Below are positions 49,690 to 58,221 of a DNA stretch of 62,549 bases, one piece after another. The stretch is from Oceanibaculum pacificum (lineage in GTDB: Bacteria; Pseudomonadota; Alphaproteobacteria; Oceanibaculales; Oceanibaculaceae). Both the position numbers and the translations under genes were made by a program. The notes beneath the pieces are model-generated. The model did no database searches. It was not told the origin of the DNA and saw only the letters and a program-made list of their open reading frames with translations. The stretch spans positions 1 through 62,549 of the forward strand of contig NZ_LPXN01000149.1 in NCBI RefSeq assembly GCF_001618175.1. Direction: 5' to 3'. Position 1 is the stretch's first letter. Each line of letters opens with the position of its first letter.

Positions 49690-51986
49690 TCGTCCTCGAG
49701 CCCCTCCGGGTAGACCCAGACGGCAGGGTTTTCGACCTGCAGGCAGAGCCCGGATTGGGGGCACTTGAAGTGGCTGGGCAGGACCGGACGGGCGGTTGTG
49801 TTGACCTCGCCGGTGTCCGGATCGACCTCCTCGACGGGCGCGCCGAACTGCATGCCCTCGACGCAGAGGTAGCCGAACCGCGACCGGGTGACGGGGAAGC
49901 CGAACCCCGAGGGGTCGCGCAGGAACTTCACGAAGCCCTTGGTTGCCAGCACGCTGAGGCGCTCGCGGATCGTGTGCTTGCTGCCCAGACCGCCCCGGTT
50001 CTCGAAGGTCTCGGCGAACTGCATGGCGGTGTAGAGGCGCTCGCTGGCCGCCTCATCAAGCAGCATGCCGAGGATGACATCGTGTTTGCGCAGCCGCTCG
50101 GCATCGAGCCTGGCGCCGACCTCCTTGCGCACCAGACGCTCGTTCAGTGGGTTCAGCTCGACCCATTCGCCCTTCTCCTTGTCGATCAGCTTCCCAGGCA
50201 GCGCAGGGCCGTTCCGCAGCTCGATTTCCAGCCTGCGGACGGTGCTGTCATCGTCGGGCCGGTGCATGAGCAGCCCCGAGGTATAGAAACCGCGCAGCGC
50301 GCTTGCGCCGGAGAGCGCGAGGAAGGGATCGTCCTTGACCTGATGCCTGGTGGCCTTGCGGGTGTGGTGGGCGAGGATGACGCCCGCGTCCGGATTGACG
50401 GCATCGCGGAGAAGCTCCACCCGGTCCTTAAGGAAGAACATCATGGCGCTGTTGTCGTTTTCGCCTCCGCCCTCGGGGCCGCCATCGAACAGGTTGCGGA
50501 TCGGGTCGATGACGATGATGTCGGGCAGTGCGTCGGGGAATGCGGCCCGGATCGCCTCGGCCACGCGGGCGACGCCCTCCGCGTCGAGCAGCAGCTTCAG
50601 CTTCGGCGTGGCGACGAAGGTGTCGCGCGCGGCGGCGATCACGGCGGCAGACAGCGCGATCTGCTGCATGCGCTCGCGCAGATAGTGATACTGGATCTCG
50701 GCCTGCAGGTAGAATACGCGCAGCGGCCGGGGCGGCGTGAACCCGAGGAACGGCACGCCTGCCGCCATGTGCACGAGCCAGGAGATCAGGAAGTCGCTCT
50801 TGCCGACCTTGGGCGCGCCGCCCAGCACCAGGAGCCCGCCCGGCGTCAGCACCCGCGGCCCGATGATGTCCTCCGGCATCGGACTGGTGTCGTCGAGCAG
50901 CGCGCCGAGGCTGAAGGTCTGCAGCGGGCTGGCCGGGGCGTGGACATGGGCTGCGCGCAGGAGCGGCGGACCGTTGCGCTTCACATGCAGCGCCCAGAGC
51001 CGTTCCGCTTCGGCCTGTAGCCGATCGAGCGGCCAGGACGGGCGCAGCATGGCGGTGTTGTAGCCGCAGATCGCCTCCCAGCCCGTGAAGGGGTCGAGGC
51101 GGCCCTCGTGAACCAGGCGGATGTAATGGCCGATGGCGGCGCTGGCTCCCTGGAACCGGGACCACTCATCAACCGCGCCCTCGCGCACCGGCGTGGTGAG
51201 CACCGCGTCGATGCCGGGCTTGGCCTGCGGGGCCGAGACGTCGCTGGCGAAGCCCACGCCGGGAAGCGGCGGCATCGCGGCGACTTGTTCGGCGAACTCC
51301 GCAAGGTCCGCCTCGACCGCGCGATATTCACGGATCTGCACGAGGCGTTGATGACCATGCTTGTGATAGACGGTGCCCGGCACCCGAATCGGCTGGTGTG
51401 CCGAGCGGAAATGGGTATCGCCGCCGACCTTCACGGCGATCTCGCCCCGCAGGCGGCAGAGGGTGGCCAGCTCTTCGCTCTCGGCGGGTTCGGTCAGTTT
51501 CCACCAGACATGTAGCTTCGCCGCCCCCTCGGGCGTGCGCCCGCCGCTTTCGATGATGAGCGTCGGCGGGCCGAGGTGGCGGGTGACATGGTCCAACTTC
51601 GCCGGGATGTCGCCCGCGTCGAGATCGACGACGATGGCCTGCATCTGCAACACGTCGGCGGCTCGGGCCTGACCCTGTTCGGCGACCGTGCCGGGGATGA
51701 CATAGACCGCCGCCCCCTCGCGGTTCGCCCACGCGGCGAAGGTCGCGAGTTTCCCTGGTGCGGTGTCGTCGGCCGCGATCCAGATGTTGTGCGGCTTGCC
51801 GTCCCGGCCCTGACCCTTGTCGACGAAGCCGCGAAGCGGGATCAGCCCCTCGCACCAGCTGAAGACCGTGTCGAGAAAGAGGGCGATCTGCTCGGGATCG
51901 GAATCGCAGCCGAACGGGTTCTCGGATGGCGGCCCATCGTTGAAGTCCATCCACGGGTTGAAATGCAGGATGCCGTCGTCGCTCAT
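49665..51986 (-). CDS. Phage primase-helicase (RepA/DnaB-like AAA ATPase with primase-type N-terminus)
   Basis: 773 aa from ATG 51986, which overlaps the nuclease stop (ATGA). Residues about 1-280 resemble RepB/primase-polymerase proteins (VVDLDAGDIPAKLDHV, LIIESGGR, HVWWKL). Residues about 380-590 are a RepA-type ATPase with Walker A GGAPKVGKSD and Walker B IIVIDPIRNLF. The C-terminus is a winged-helix-like region. Likely opens and primes the phage origin, and the repeat cluster at its 3' end could be that origin. Confidence 0.83.
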   Translation of the reverse strand: MSDDGILHFNPWMDFNDGPPSENPFGCDSDPEQIALFLDTVFSWCEGLIPLRGFVDKGQGRDGKPHNIWIAADDTAPGKLATFAAWANREGAAVYVIPGTVAEQGQARAADVLQMQAIVVDLDAGDIPAKLDHVTRHLGPPTLIIESGGRTPEGAAKLHVWWKLTEPAESEELATLCRLRGEIAVKVGGDTHFRSAHQPIRVPGTVYHKHGHQRLVQIREYRAVEADLAEFAEQVAAMPPLPGVGFASDVSAPQAKPGIDAVLTTPVREGAVDEWSRFQGASAAIGHYIRLVHEGRLDPFTGWEAICGYNTAMLRPSWPLDRLQAEAERLWALHVKRNGPPLLRAAHVHAPASPLQTFSLGALLDDTSPMPEDIIGPRVLTPGGLLVLGGAPKVGKSDFLISWLVHMAAGVPFLGFTPPRPLRVFYLQAEIQYHYLRERMQQIALSAAVIAAARDTFVATPKLKLLLDAEGVARVAEAIRAAFPDALPDIIVIDPIRNLFDGGPEGGGENDNSAMMFFLKDRVELLRDAVNPDAGVILAHHTRKATRHQVKDDPFLALSGASALRGFYTSGLLMHRPDDDSTVRRLEIELRNGPALPGKLIDKEKGEWVELNPLNERLVRKEVGARLDAERLRKHDVILGMLLDEAASERLYTAMQFAETFENRGGLGSKHTIRERLSVLATKGFVKFLRDPSGFGFPVTRSRFGYLCVEGMQFGAPVEEVDPDTGEVNTTARPVLPSHFKCPQSGLCLQVENPAVWVYPEGLEDDLTHMSEA

Positions 51987-52753
51987 GGCTCGAGCCTCCA
52001 GCAGCGCTCGAGCCATGAGCAGAAGCGGCACTCGAAGTAATCGGGCGTGGTGGCGACGCGCGGCAGGACTTCGCCCGCATCGGTCGCCTGCAGGATCCGG
52101 ACACCGCGGTCGGACATGCGCTGCGCGAGATTGGCGTCGAAGGGGACGAGCTCGTGGTGGAGCTCGGCCGTGTCCTTGTTGATCGCGGTGAAGAGCGCGG
52201 GCGCATCCGAGAGTCCGGGGACTGTCCCCTCCATGTAGGCCTGGTAGAGCGCGATCTGGGCGGCGTAGACCGGCTTAGACTTCGTGATGCCGTCCTTCAC
52301 GCAGGCGCGCCAGTTCTTCGCGTTCATCGTCTTGCATTCCCAGAGAGCGGGAACGGCGAGACCGAGGTCCTCGGGTCCGGTAGCGATGATGCCGTCGACA
52401 TGACCGCGGATGCGCCCGCCGGCGACGGAGAAGCCGAACTGGCCGCCATCGGGCCGGTTGCCCCTGCGCGTGTAGAGGTCGAAGCCCGCGTCGCGCAGCC
52501 AGGCGACCGCCAGATCCTCGAGCGCGTGGCCGATAGCGAAAATGCGCAGCGACTGGCCCGAGAAGTCCTTGCCCTCGTCCTTCGGTGTCGCCGTGAACTC
52601 GAACTGCAGGGCGCGCTCGCAGGCATGGCCGAGGCGGGATCCGCCAAGGTAATCGCGGCGCGGCCGCATGGCCTGATCGGCGGTGAGCGCCCGATCCACG
52701 GCAGCATTGACCCGTTCGGCGAAGCTGGGCCGGTGATTGTAATCGAGGGTCAA
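51983..52753 (-). CDS. PD-(D/E)XK nuclease
   Basis: 256 aa, probably using the TTG at 52753 that overlaps the DUF6511 stop and has GGAGGTG upstream. Nuclease motif: GHVDGII followed by LWECKTM, with four cysteines (one near residue 49 and CRFCSWLERC at the end) that may hold an iron-sulfur cluster as in Cas4/AddB-type nucleases. Probably processes DNA ends for the phage recombination system. Confidence 0.82.
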   Translation of the reverse strand: MTLDYNHRPSFAERVNAAVDRALTADQAMRPRRDYLGGSRLGHACERALQFEFTATPKDEGKDFSGQSLRIFAIGHALEDLAVAWLRDAGFDLYTRRGNRPDGGQFGFSVAGGRIRGHVDGIIATGPEDLGLAVPALWECKTMNAKNWRACVKDGITKSKPVYAAQIALYQAYMEGTVPGLSDAPALFTAINKDTAELHHELVPFDANLAQRMSDRGVRILQATDAGEVLPRVATTPDYFECRFCSWLERCWRLEP

Positions 52754-53160
52754 AACGGCACCTCCGCCGTCTGCACCCAGGCGATGTCGGACATGGCCTC
52801 ACGGAAGCCCTCGACGGCTTCCTCGATCAGCGCGCGCACCTGTGCCTCGGTCAGTTCGGACAGCGGGGTGGCCCAGCCGATCTCGTCCATCAGCAGCGCC
52901 ACGCGCTGCATGGTGGCGGTGATCGCGGCGCGTTCTTCCTCGGTCAGGTCAACCATGGCGAAACCCTCCCGTGCCAAACGCGTCCAGAAGGACTGGCAGG
53001 GAATCGAGCAGAACCAGACCGGCGGCCGGGGTCGTTTCGACCGGCGCGGATCGAACCAGCCAAAACCACGGGTGGGTTGCCGGCAGACAGCACAGAGCAT
53101 TCCACGCGGATACCAGAGCCGCCACCGGTCCGCGGCGATGGTGGGGGTGGCAGGTGTCAT
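52750..53160 (-). CDS. DUF6511-family zinc-ribbon protein
   Basis: 136 aa. Zinc ribbon formed by CAVCRQPTRGFGWFD and WFCSIPCQSFW, followed by a helical acidic tail. Typical companion gene between helicase and nuclease in alphaproteobacterial phages. Probable nucleic-acid or protein adaptor. Confidence 0.78.
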   Translation of the reverse strand: MTPATPTIAADRWRLWYPRGMLCAVCRQPTRGFGWFDPRRSKRPRPPVWFCSIPCQSFWTRLAREGFAMVDLTEEERAAITATMQRVALLMDEIGWATPLSELTEAQVRALIEEAVEGFREAMSDIAWVQTAEVPF

Positions 53161-53163
53161 CGA

Positions 53164-54846
53164 TCATGCCGCCCTCCGTTCGGGGCTTGCGGCCGTGTCG
53201 ATCAGCTGCCGGATGGCGCGCTTGTTGAAACCGAAGGTCATCAGCGCCGAGGCGCGATAACGCGTCAGACCGAAGTCGTGCCGGCACTCGGGCGGCAGGT
53301 ACTGGAGCTGTTTCTCGGTCGGCGGCTGGCGTAGCCAGGAGCGGGTCTTGAAGGCGCTCTCGTCGGTCTCGTGGGTATTCAGCCAGTCGTCGGCCTGCGC
53401 CAGGCAGACGGTGCGCTCGCCGACACCCAGCAGATGCGGACGTTCGCCCTTCGCGCCACCGATGGCATACCAGATTCCGTCCATCCAGAAGATACCACCC
53501 CAGGCTGCGAAGCCCGCCGCCATCAGCGCGTCGTCCGTGCCGAAAAGGTCGACCCAGGCGAAGCTGGACCGCTTCAGCAAGTCGATCTCGGTCATCATGA
53601 AGCCCGAGAGCGGCGCCGTGCCCCCGCCCTCGCCAACGCCCTCACGCGGGAAAACCTCGCCGCAGAGCGGGCACTCGGTGGTGGCGAGCGGAATCTCCGC
53701 CGCGCAGGCCGGGCAGGTCTTTGTCGGCGCCTCGCCGGTCTCGGCCCTGCCGTCGAGATCGACGTCCTGCTCCAGCGTGCCGTGGATCAGACTCGACGTC
53801 CCGAAATCGAGGATGATGCAGTCGGTCTTGACGATGCCGGGGTATTCCTCGGGATCGACGGTGCGCAGGCCGCGCCCGACCATCTGGATCATGGTGGACT
53901 TGTAGGAGCTGGGACGCAGCAGCACGACGCAGGATGTGGGCGGGTGGTCCCAGCCTTCGGTCAGCACAGCCACATTGACGACGACGCGGATGTCGCCCGC
54001 CGCGTAGCTGGCCAGAAGCGCTTTCCGCGTCTCGGCCTCCAGATCGCCATGGATCAGCGCGGCGGAAACGCCCGCCGCCTTGAACGCCTCGGTGACGTGT
54101 TCGGCGTGGGCGACGGTGGAGCAGAACACCACGGTCTGCCGGTCGCCTGCCTTCTCCTTCCAGTGCCGGATCACCTCGTCAGTGACCGGCGCGCGGTCCA
54201 TGATGCCCGCCACCTCCGCCATGTCGAAATCCGACATCGTCCTGCGGACCGAGCGCAGCTCGTCCTGCACACCGACATCGATGACAAAGGTGCGCGGAGG
54301 AACGAGGTGACCGGAAGCAACCATCTCACCCAGTCGCACCTGGTCCGCGACATTGTCGAAGACCTCGCGCAAGCCCCTCCGGTCACCCCGGTTCGGCGTC
54401 GCCGTGACCCCGAAGACCCGCACGTCGGGATTGGCCTCGCGCACCCGGCCGATGATGCGGCGATAGCTGTCGGCGACGGCATGGTGTGCCTCATCGACGA
54501 CCAGCAGGTCGAGACGCGGCATGTCGGCGAGGTTCGGGGCGCGCGCCAGCGTCGGCACCATGGCGAAGGCTACCTGGCCCTTCCAGCTCTTCTCGGTGGC
54601 GTCGATGACAGAGGTCGACATGCCCGGCACCACGCGCTGGAAGCGGGCACGGTTCTGTGCCGTCAGTTCGTCGCGGTGCGCCAGCACGCAGGCCCTGGCG
54701 CCGCTGCTGATCGTCTCGCCGGCAACCGCCGAAAGCATGACGGTCTTGCCCGCGCCCGTAGGCGCCACGCCCAGCGTATTGTCGCGGGAAGCGAGTGCAG
54801 CAACGCAGCGCTCGACGAACACCTTCTGACGGGGGCGCAGACGCAT
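53164..54846 (-). CDS. DEAD/DEAH-box superfamily 2 helicase
   Basis: 560 aa from ATG 54846 with AAGGAGA. Motif I APTGAGKT near residue 39, motif II VVDEAHH near residue 113, motif III GVTATPNR, motif VI QMVGRGLR. A zinc knuckle (CPACAAEI...CPLCGEVF) follows the helicase core. The C-terminal 150 residues contain no known domain. Likely branch-migration or replication-restart helicase for phage DNA. Confidence 0.92.
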   Translation of the reverse strand: MRLRPRQKVFVERCVAALASRDNTLGVAPTGAGKTVMLSAVAGETISSGARACVLAHRDELTAQNRARFQRVVPGMSTSVIDATEKSWKGQVAFAMVPTLARAPNLADMPRLDLLVVDEAHHAVADSYRRIIGRVREANPDVRVFGVTATPNRGDRRGLREVFDNVADQVRLGEMVASGHLVPPRTFVIDVGVQDELRSVRRTMSDFDMAEVAGIMDRAPVTDEVIRHWKEKAGDRQTVVFCSTVAHAEHVTEAFKAAGVSAALIHGDLEAETRKALLASYAAGDIRVVVNVAVLTEGWDHPPTSCVVLLRPSSYKSTMIQMVGRGLRTVDPEEYPGIVKTDCIILDFGTSSLIHGTLEQDVDLDGRAETGEAPTKTCPACAAEIPLATTECPLCGEVFPREGVGEGGGTAPLSGFMMTEIDLLKRSSFAWVDLFGTDDALMAAGFAAWGGIFWMDGIWYAIGGAKGERPHLLGVGERTVCLAQADDWLNTHETDESAFKTRSWLRQPPTEKQLQYLPPECRHDFGLTRYRASALMTFGFNKRAIRQLIDTAASPERRAA

Positions 54847-54859
54847 GGCTGGGTTCTCC

Positions 54860-55480
54860 TTACTGCGCCCAGCTCGGGCGACCGGCTGCACCTTGCACAG
54901 GCTCGATCTGGCTGGGCTGGGAGGTCGCCGCAACCTGCGGGGCGCTACCCTGCGCCGGGGCGGCAGAGAACTGAGGCGCGACCGCGCCCATCAGCGCGGC
55001 ATAGTCGCGGTGATCGGGCGTGACCGCGGCACGGATCTCGTTCTTGTCTTCCCCATTGGTGTCCTGGCCGATGTCAATACGGGCGATGAAGTCGATCCCG
55101 TCGAGATCGCCGAAGCCGTTGATGCGGCGGCGCGCCTGCGCCTCAGGCGAGTTATCCTTGTCGGACACGCCGCGCGCCGAGTTGAGGATTCCGCGGATCA
55201 GGCCGCGCCCCATGTTGGCCCAGTCCGGGCCCTTGGGGCTGTACAGGCCGATGAGCGACCAGATCTTGCGCCGGGCGTATGGCCCCTCAAGCACCGTATA
55301 CTCGGCGTCGAGATAGACGGCGCCGGTAGCGGCGCGGCGCGCCCAGCCGCCGGTCCAGCCCTGCGAGGCGTCGTCGTAGCCGCCGGGGCGGAGCGTCAGG
55401 CGCACCTTGGCGAGCGTGCCCTTCGGGATGACATTGGCGTTAGATTGCGCGGAGTTGAAGTCGTTCCAGGGTCCGGACAT
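54860..55480 (-). CDS. DUF669-like phage single-strand-binding candidate
   Basis: 206 aa. Pattern LAKVRLTLRPGG...YLDAEYTVLEGPYARRKIW is the beta-barrel style of DUF669, found in phages beside Sak4 and RecT-like genes. The C-terminal 50 residues are Ala/Gln/Pro-rich, resembling an SSB tail. Probable single-strand DNA binding protein for the adjacent Sak4-like ATPase. Confidence 0.7.
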   Translation of the reverse strand: MSGPWNDFNSAQSNANVIPKGTLAKVRLTLRPGGYDDASQGWTGGWARRAATGAVYLDAEYTVLEGPYARRKIWSLIGLYSPKGPDWANMGRGLIRGILNSARGVSDKDNSPEAQARRRINGFGDLDGIDFIARIDIGQDTNGEDKNEIRAAVTPDHRDYAALMGAVAPQFSAAPAQGSAPQVAATSQPSQIEPVQGAAGRPSWAQ

Positions 55481-55581
55481 TGCGCGGCTCCTTTCAGTTG
55501 CAGGATCGGACGCGCAGCGGCGTCAGAGGGGAAAAGCCAACCCGGCGACCGGATCGGGACACCGGGCGTGGCGAGAGGCGC

Positions 55582-56457
55582 TCAGCCATGACTGGGCTCC
55601 TCAGCGGGCGCGGGATCGGCGGGCGTCACCGGCGGCCAGGTCAGGCGTTCGGAGGCTGGCGCCGCGGGGCGCTGGATCTTCTCCATCAGCCGGCCGAGAT
55701 GCGGCGGCTCGACCATGTCGAGACGGCCGGAGCGGTCCTTGGCCGGATAGCCCCAGGGATTCAGCGTCTGGCAGACGAAGGCGCGCTGCGGCTGGCCGCC
55801 GGGGTCCGGGATGTCGGCCATGGTGATGACCTGATCGACGATTCCGGGCAGTTCGAGCCCGGTCTTCGAGCCGTCGATCTGCGGCTGGAACACCTTGCGA
55901 TTGAAGTCGTCGAGCCGCTCGTCGAGGATGCCCACGAACCAGACATGCTTCCCGCGCGTGTGCTGCAGGTGGGTCAGCCAGCCGATCATCTCGCGGCCAT
56001 GCAGCCCGTAGGCGCCGCGAATGTCGGGCTTGCCGGTCTTCTCCGAGAATGCCTCGGGCTGGCCACGGCACCACTGAAAGCAGAGCCGCCCAGCCACGGT
56101 GATCGAGTCGATGAAGACGGCCTCGTACTTTCCGATCACCGTCGGGTCGCCGTAGCGCCCGCAGACCTCGTCGAAATGCGCCTGGCTATAGGGCTGCTCC
56201 TCGCGCAGCGCCGGATTCGGCCCGCCGATGAACACCGCGAAATCCCGGCATTCCTTCCAGGTGCGAGGCCGGAGCGTGTCGATCTCCAGCCCCTCGACCG
56301 CCAGATCGCCGGCCTCGAGATCGAGGAAAAGCGTGGTCGAGGCGTTCAACGTCCAAAGCAGGCTGGTCTTGCCGATGCCGGACCGGCCGAAGATCACACC
56401 CTTGATGCCCTTGCGCTGCGCGAGCCGTTCGTCGGCGCCGATGATGGGAAGGGCCAT
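55582..56457 (-). CDS. Sak4-like RecA-fold recombinase ATPase
   Basis: 291 aa, from ATG 56457 (TGATG with the previous stop) or GTG 56460. Walker A GRSGIGKTS near residue 24 and Walker B EAVFIDSIT near residue 107. The phage single-strand annealing ATPase family Sak4 has this size and typically a DUF669/SSB neighbour, as here. Mediates homologous recombination of phage DNA. Confidence 0.83.
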   Translation of the reverse strand: MALPIIGADERLAQRKGIKGVIFGRSGIGKTSLLWTLNASTTLFLDLEAGDLAVEGLEIDTLRPRTWKECRDFAVFIGGPNPALREEQPYSQAHFDEVCGRYGDPTVIGKYEAVFIDSITVAGRLCFQWCRGQPEAFSEKTGKPDIRGAYGLHGREMIGWLTHLQHTRGKHVWFVGILDERLDDFNRKVFQPQIDGSKTGLELPGIVDQVITMADIPDPGGQPQRAFVCQTLNPWGYPAKDRSGRLDMVEPPHLGRLMEKIQRPAAPASERLTWPPVTPADPAPAEEPSHG

Positions 56458-56753
56458 CACTGGCCCTCCTTGTTCTGCACTGCTGGCGCGGCGCGGTCAG
56501 AGCCGATGCACCCCGCCTCGCGGGCGAGCTTGTAGAGCCGCTGGAGCGCGGCGGAGCGGCGATAGGCTGCAGAGCATTCCTGTTCTGCCGCGATGATTCC
56601 GAAGGCGATTTCGTCGACGGTCGCCTCCACGACCTGCAACGGCGCGCGCGCTTCACCGCCGGGCTGTTGCGCAAGGATGATGGTTTCGGGAAGATCCTCG
56701 AGCGCATGGTGCGCCTGGCGAAGACGCATGATGTCATCCGGTTGGTCCGGCAT
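56457..56753 (-). CDS. Small helical phage protein
   Basis: 98 aa from ATG 56753 (AGGGAGA). An alternative start at 56792 is coupled to the previous stop by TGATG. Glu/Ala-rich helices, no known family. Sits between the 64-aa gene and the Sak4-like ATPase. Confidence 0.65.
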   Translation of the reverse strand: MPDQPDDIMRLRQAHHALEDLPETIILAQQPGGEARAPLQVVEATVDEIAFGIIAAEQECSAAYRRSAALQRLYKLAREAGCIGSDRAAPAVQNKEGQ

Positions 56754-56791
56754 GGCTTTTCTCCCTGAGATGAAATGATCGAAAAAACCCA

Positions 56792-56986
56792 TCACGCCGC
56801 TTTCCTCGCGTCGGGCGCGGGATCGGCGACATAGATCGCCAGCAGCGGCGTCCCATCCGCATGGGTACCGGCGTCCTCGATCTGGTAGCTGCGGTTGGGC
56901 TCGCAGACCTCGGTCAGTTCCCAGCGTCGGTAGAGCCCCGGGAGCCGCCGGAAGTCCTCAAGTGACAGGTCGGCAGTACGGTTCAT
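56792..56986 (-). CDS. Small phage protein of unknown function
   Basis: 64 aa: begins MNRTADLSLEDFRRLPG, with a beta-rich middle (TPLLAIYVAD). No family recognised. Small genes of this kind occur in the early operon of related phages. Confidence 0.6.
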   Translation of the reverse strand: MNRTADLSLEDFRRLPGLYRRWELTEVCEPNRSYQIEDAGTHADGTPLLAIYVADPAPDARKAA

Positions 56987-57070
56987 GCGTGTCTGCTTTC
57001 GGTTGGAGTGAAGGCGCTCCAGGCACTCGAACTGGAAAAGCCGTCGGTGGAACCGGATCGGGACATCGGC

Positions 57071-57793
57071 TCAGTGGATTTCCTGAAAGGCGGCGCGCAG
57101 CCTGCGCATGGCGCGCTGGTATCGCTTGCGGGCGGCTACCTCGGTCAGACCGAGCTCGACAGCCACCTCGACCTGCGAGAAGCCCTCGATCGCCACACGG
57201 ATCACCAGCAAGGCATCCGTGCCGAGCAGCTTGTGCAGATCGTTCTGCAGGTGTGTGGCTTCCGGAGCGGGCTGTCCGCCGATCAGATCGGTGCACATGT
57301 CGTCGGGTTCGACGTCGCTGGCGAGGCGTTCACGCGCCACTTCGCGCTGGCGCGCGCGGACGATGTCGCGCTCGACGTTGCGCAGGATCGTGGCCGCAAT
57401 CCAGTTGACGCGGCCGAGGTCGAGGCCACGGACCGCTTCTACCGTGCGCGCCAGAAGATCGGAGGGGATCTCGTCGGCAGGACCGATCCTGCGCCAGATC
57501 GACCGGCGCCGGATGGCGTCGAGGCCGGGCCAGAGCGCCAGCAGCAAGATCGTCAGCGCGCAGTCGGACGCGGGCCCGTCGCCCTGCGCCGCCTCGACGA
57601 GGGCCGCGAGGATGAGGTTCTTCCGGCCTTGATCGCCTTGGGTGCGGTGCAGCCCATCCAGCAGGGCCGCCGGATCCCGGAACGGCACGAGCACGGCTTG
57701 ATCGCGCCGTATGACATCGAAGCTACGCTGGAAGTGAAGGTTGGTGGATGAATGCATGAGATGCTCACGAATCTTGTGCCACGCGAAGGACAT
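57071..57793 (-). CDS. Sigma-70-like / HTH regulator
   Basis: 240 aa. C-terminal half shows an ECF sigma region 4-like helix-turn-helix (GFSQVEVAVELGLTEVAARKRYQRAMRRLR) after a region 2-like helix (NWIAATILRNVERDIVRARQRE). The N-terminal 80 residues are unlike sigma factors. Probably an early phage transcription regulator. The start could also be ATG 57757. Confidence 0.72.
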   Translation of the reverse strand: MSFAWHKIREHLMHSSTNLHFQRSFDVIRRDQAVLVPFRDPAALLDGLHRTQGDQGRKNLILAALVEAAQGDGPASDCALTILLLALWPGLDAIRRRSIWRRIGPADEIPSDLLARTVEAVRGLDLGRVNWIAATILRNVERDIVRARQREVARERLASDVEPDDMCTDLIGGQPAPEATHLQNDLHKLLGTDALLVIRVAIEGFSQVEVAVELGLTEVAARKRYQRAMRRLRAAFQEIH

Positions 57794-57891
57794 CGGACGC
57801 CTGCCTTGCGGCCAGGCGTCCGGCGCCTTCTGGTGGCCAAGTCAGGACGTCGCGCGTCTCTGCTGTTTCGGGGGGTAGGTGAATGCGCGCG

Positions 57892-58137
57892 TCAGCGCGC
57901 GGGCGCGGTCGCGTGGTTCAGCGTGCCGCAGCCGCGGCAGGTGGCCTGAACCGGAAAGCCCACGAGATACTCGTGCCCCCGCGCGAAGCGCAGGTGCATG
58001 CGGCCGTCCCGGCAGACGCCGAGCAGCTTGTCACAGCGCGTGCAGCGCCATTCCGAGTTGTGGGTGGTGGGCTTGGTCGTCGCTGCGCCGGACCAGCTCG
58101 TCTGGGCTGCCTGGCGCGGGGGGAAGGGAGTCGGCAT
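57892..58137 (-). CDS. Com-like zinc-ribbon regulator
   Basis: 81 aa from ATG 58137 with GAGGAG. A four-Cys zinc ribbon (WRCTRCDKLLG...CRGCGTLNH) of the type found in the Mu Com translational regulator. In Mu, Com controls expression of a DNA modification gene; a similar link with the methyltransferase operon is possible but not shown. Confidence 0.7.
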   Translation of the reverse strand: MPTPFPPRQAAQTSWSGAATTKPTTHNSEWRCTRCDKLLGVCRDGRMHLRFARGHEYLVGFPVQATCRGCGTLNHATAPAR

Positions 58138-58221
58138 CGAAGTGCTCCTCTGATGTGGAGCCCTTCCAATAATCAGCGGTTTGTTAGACCGTCCCGCCCG
58201 AAACCCTAGATGAACTCTAGA

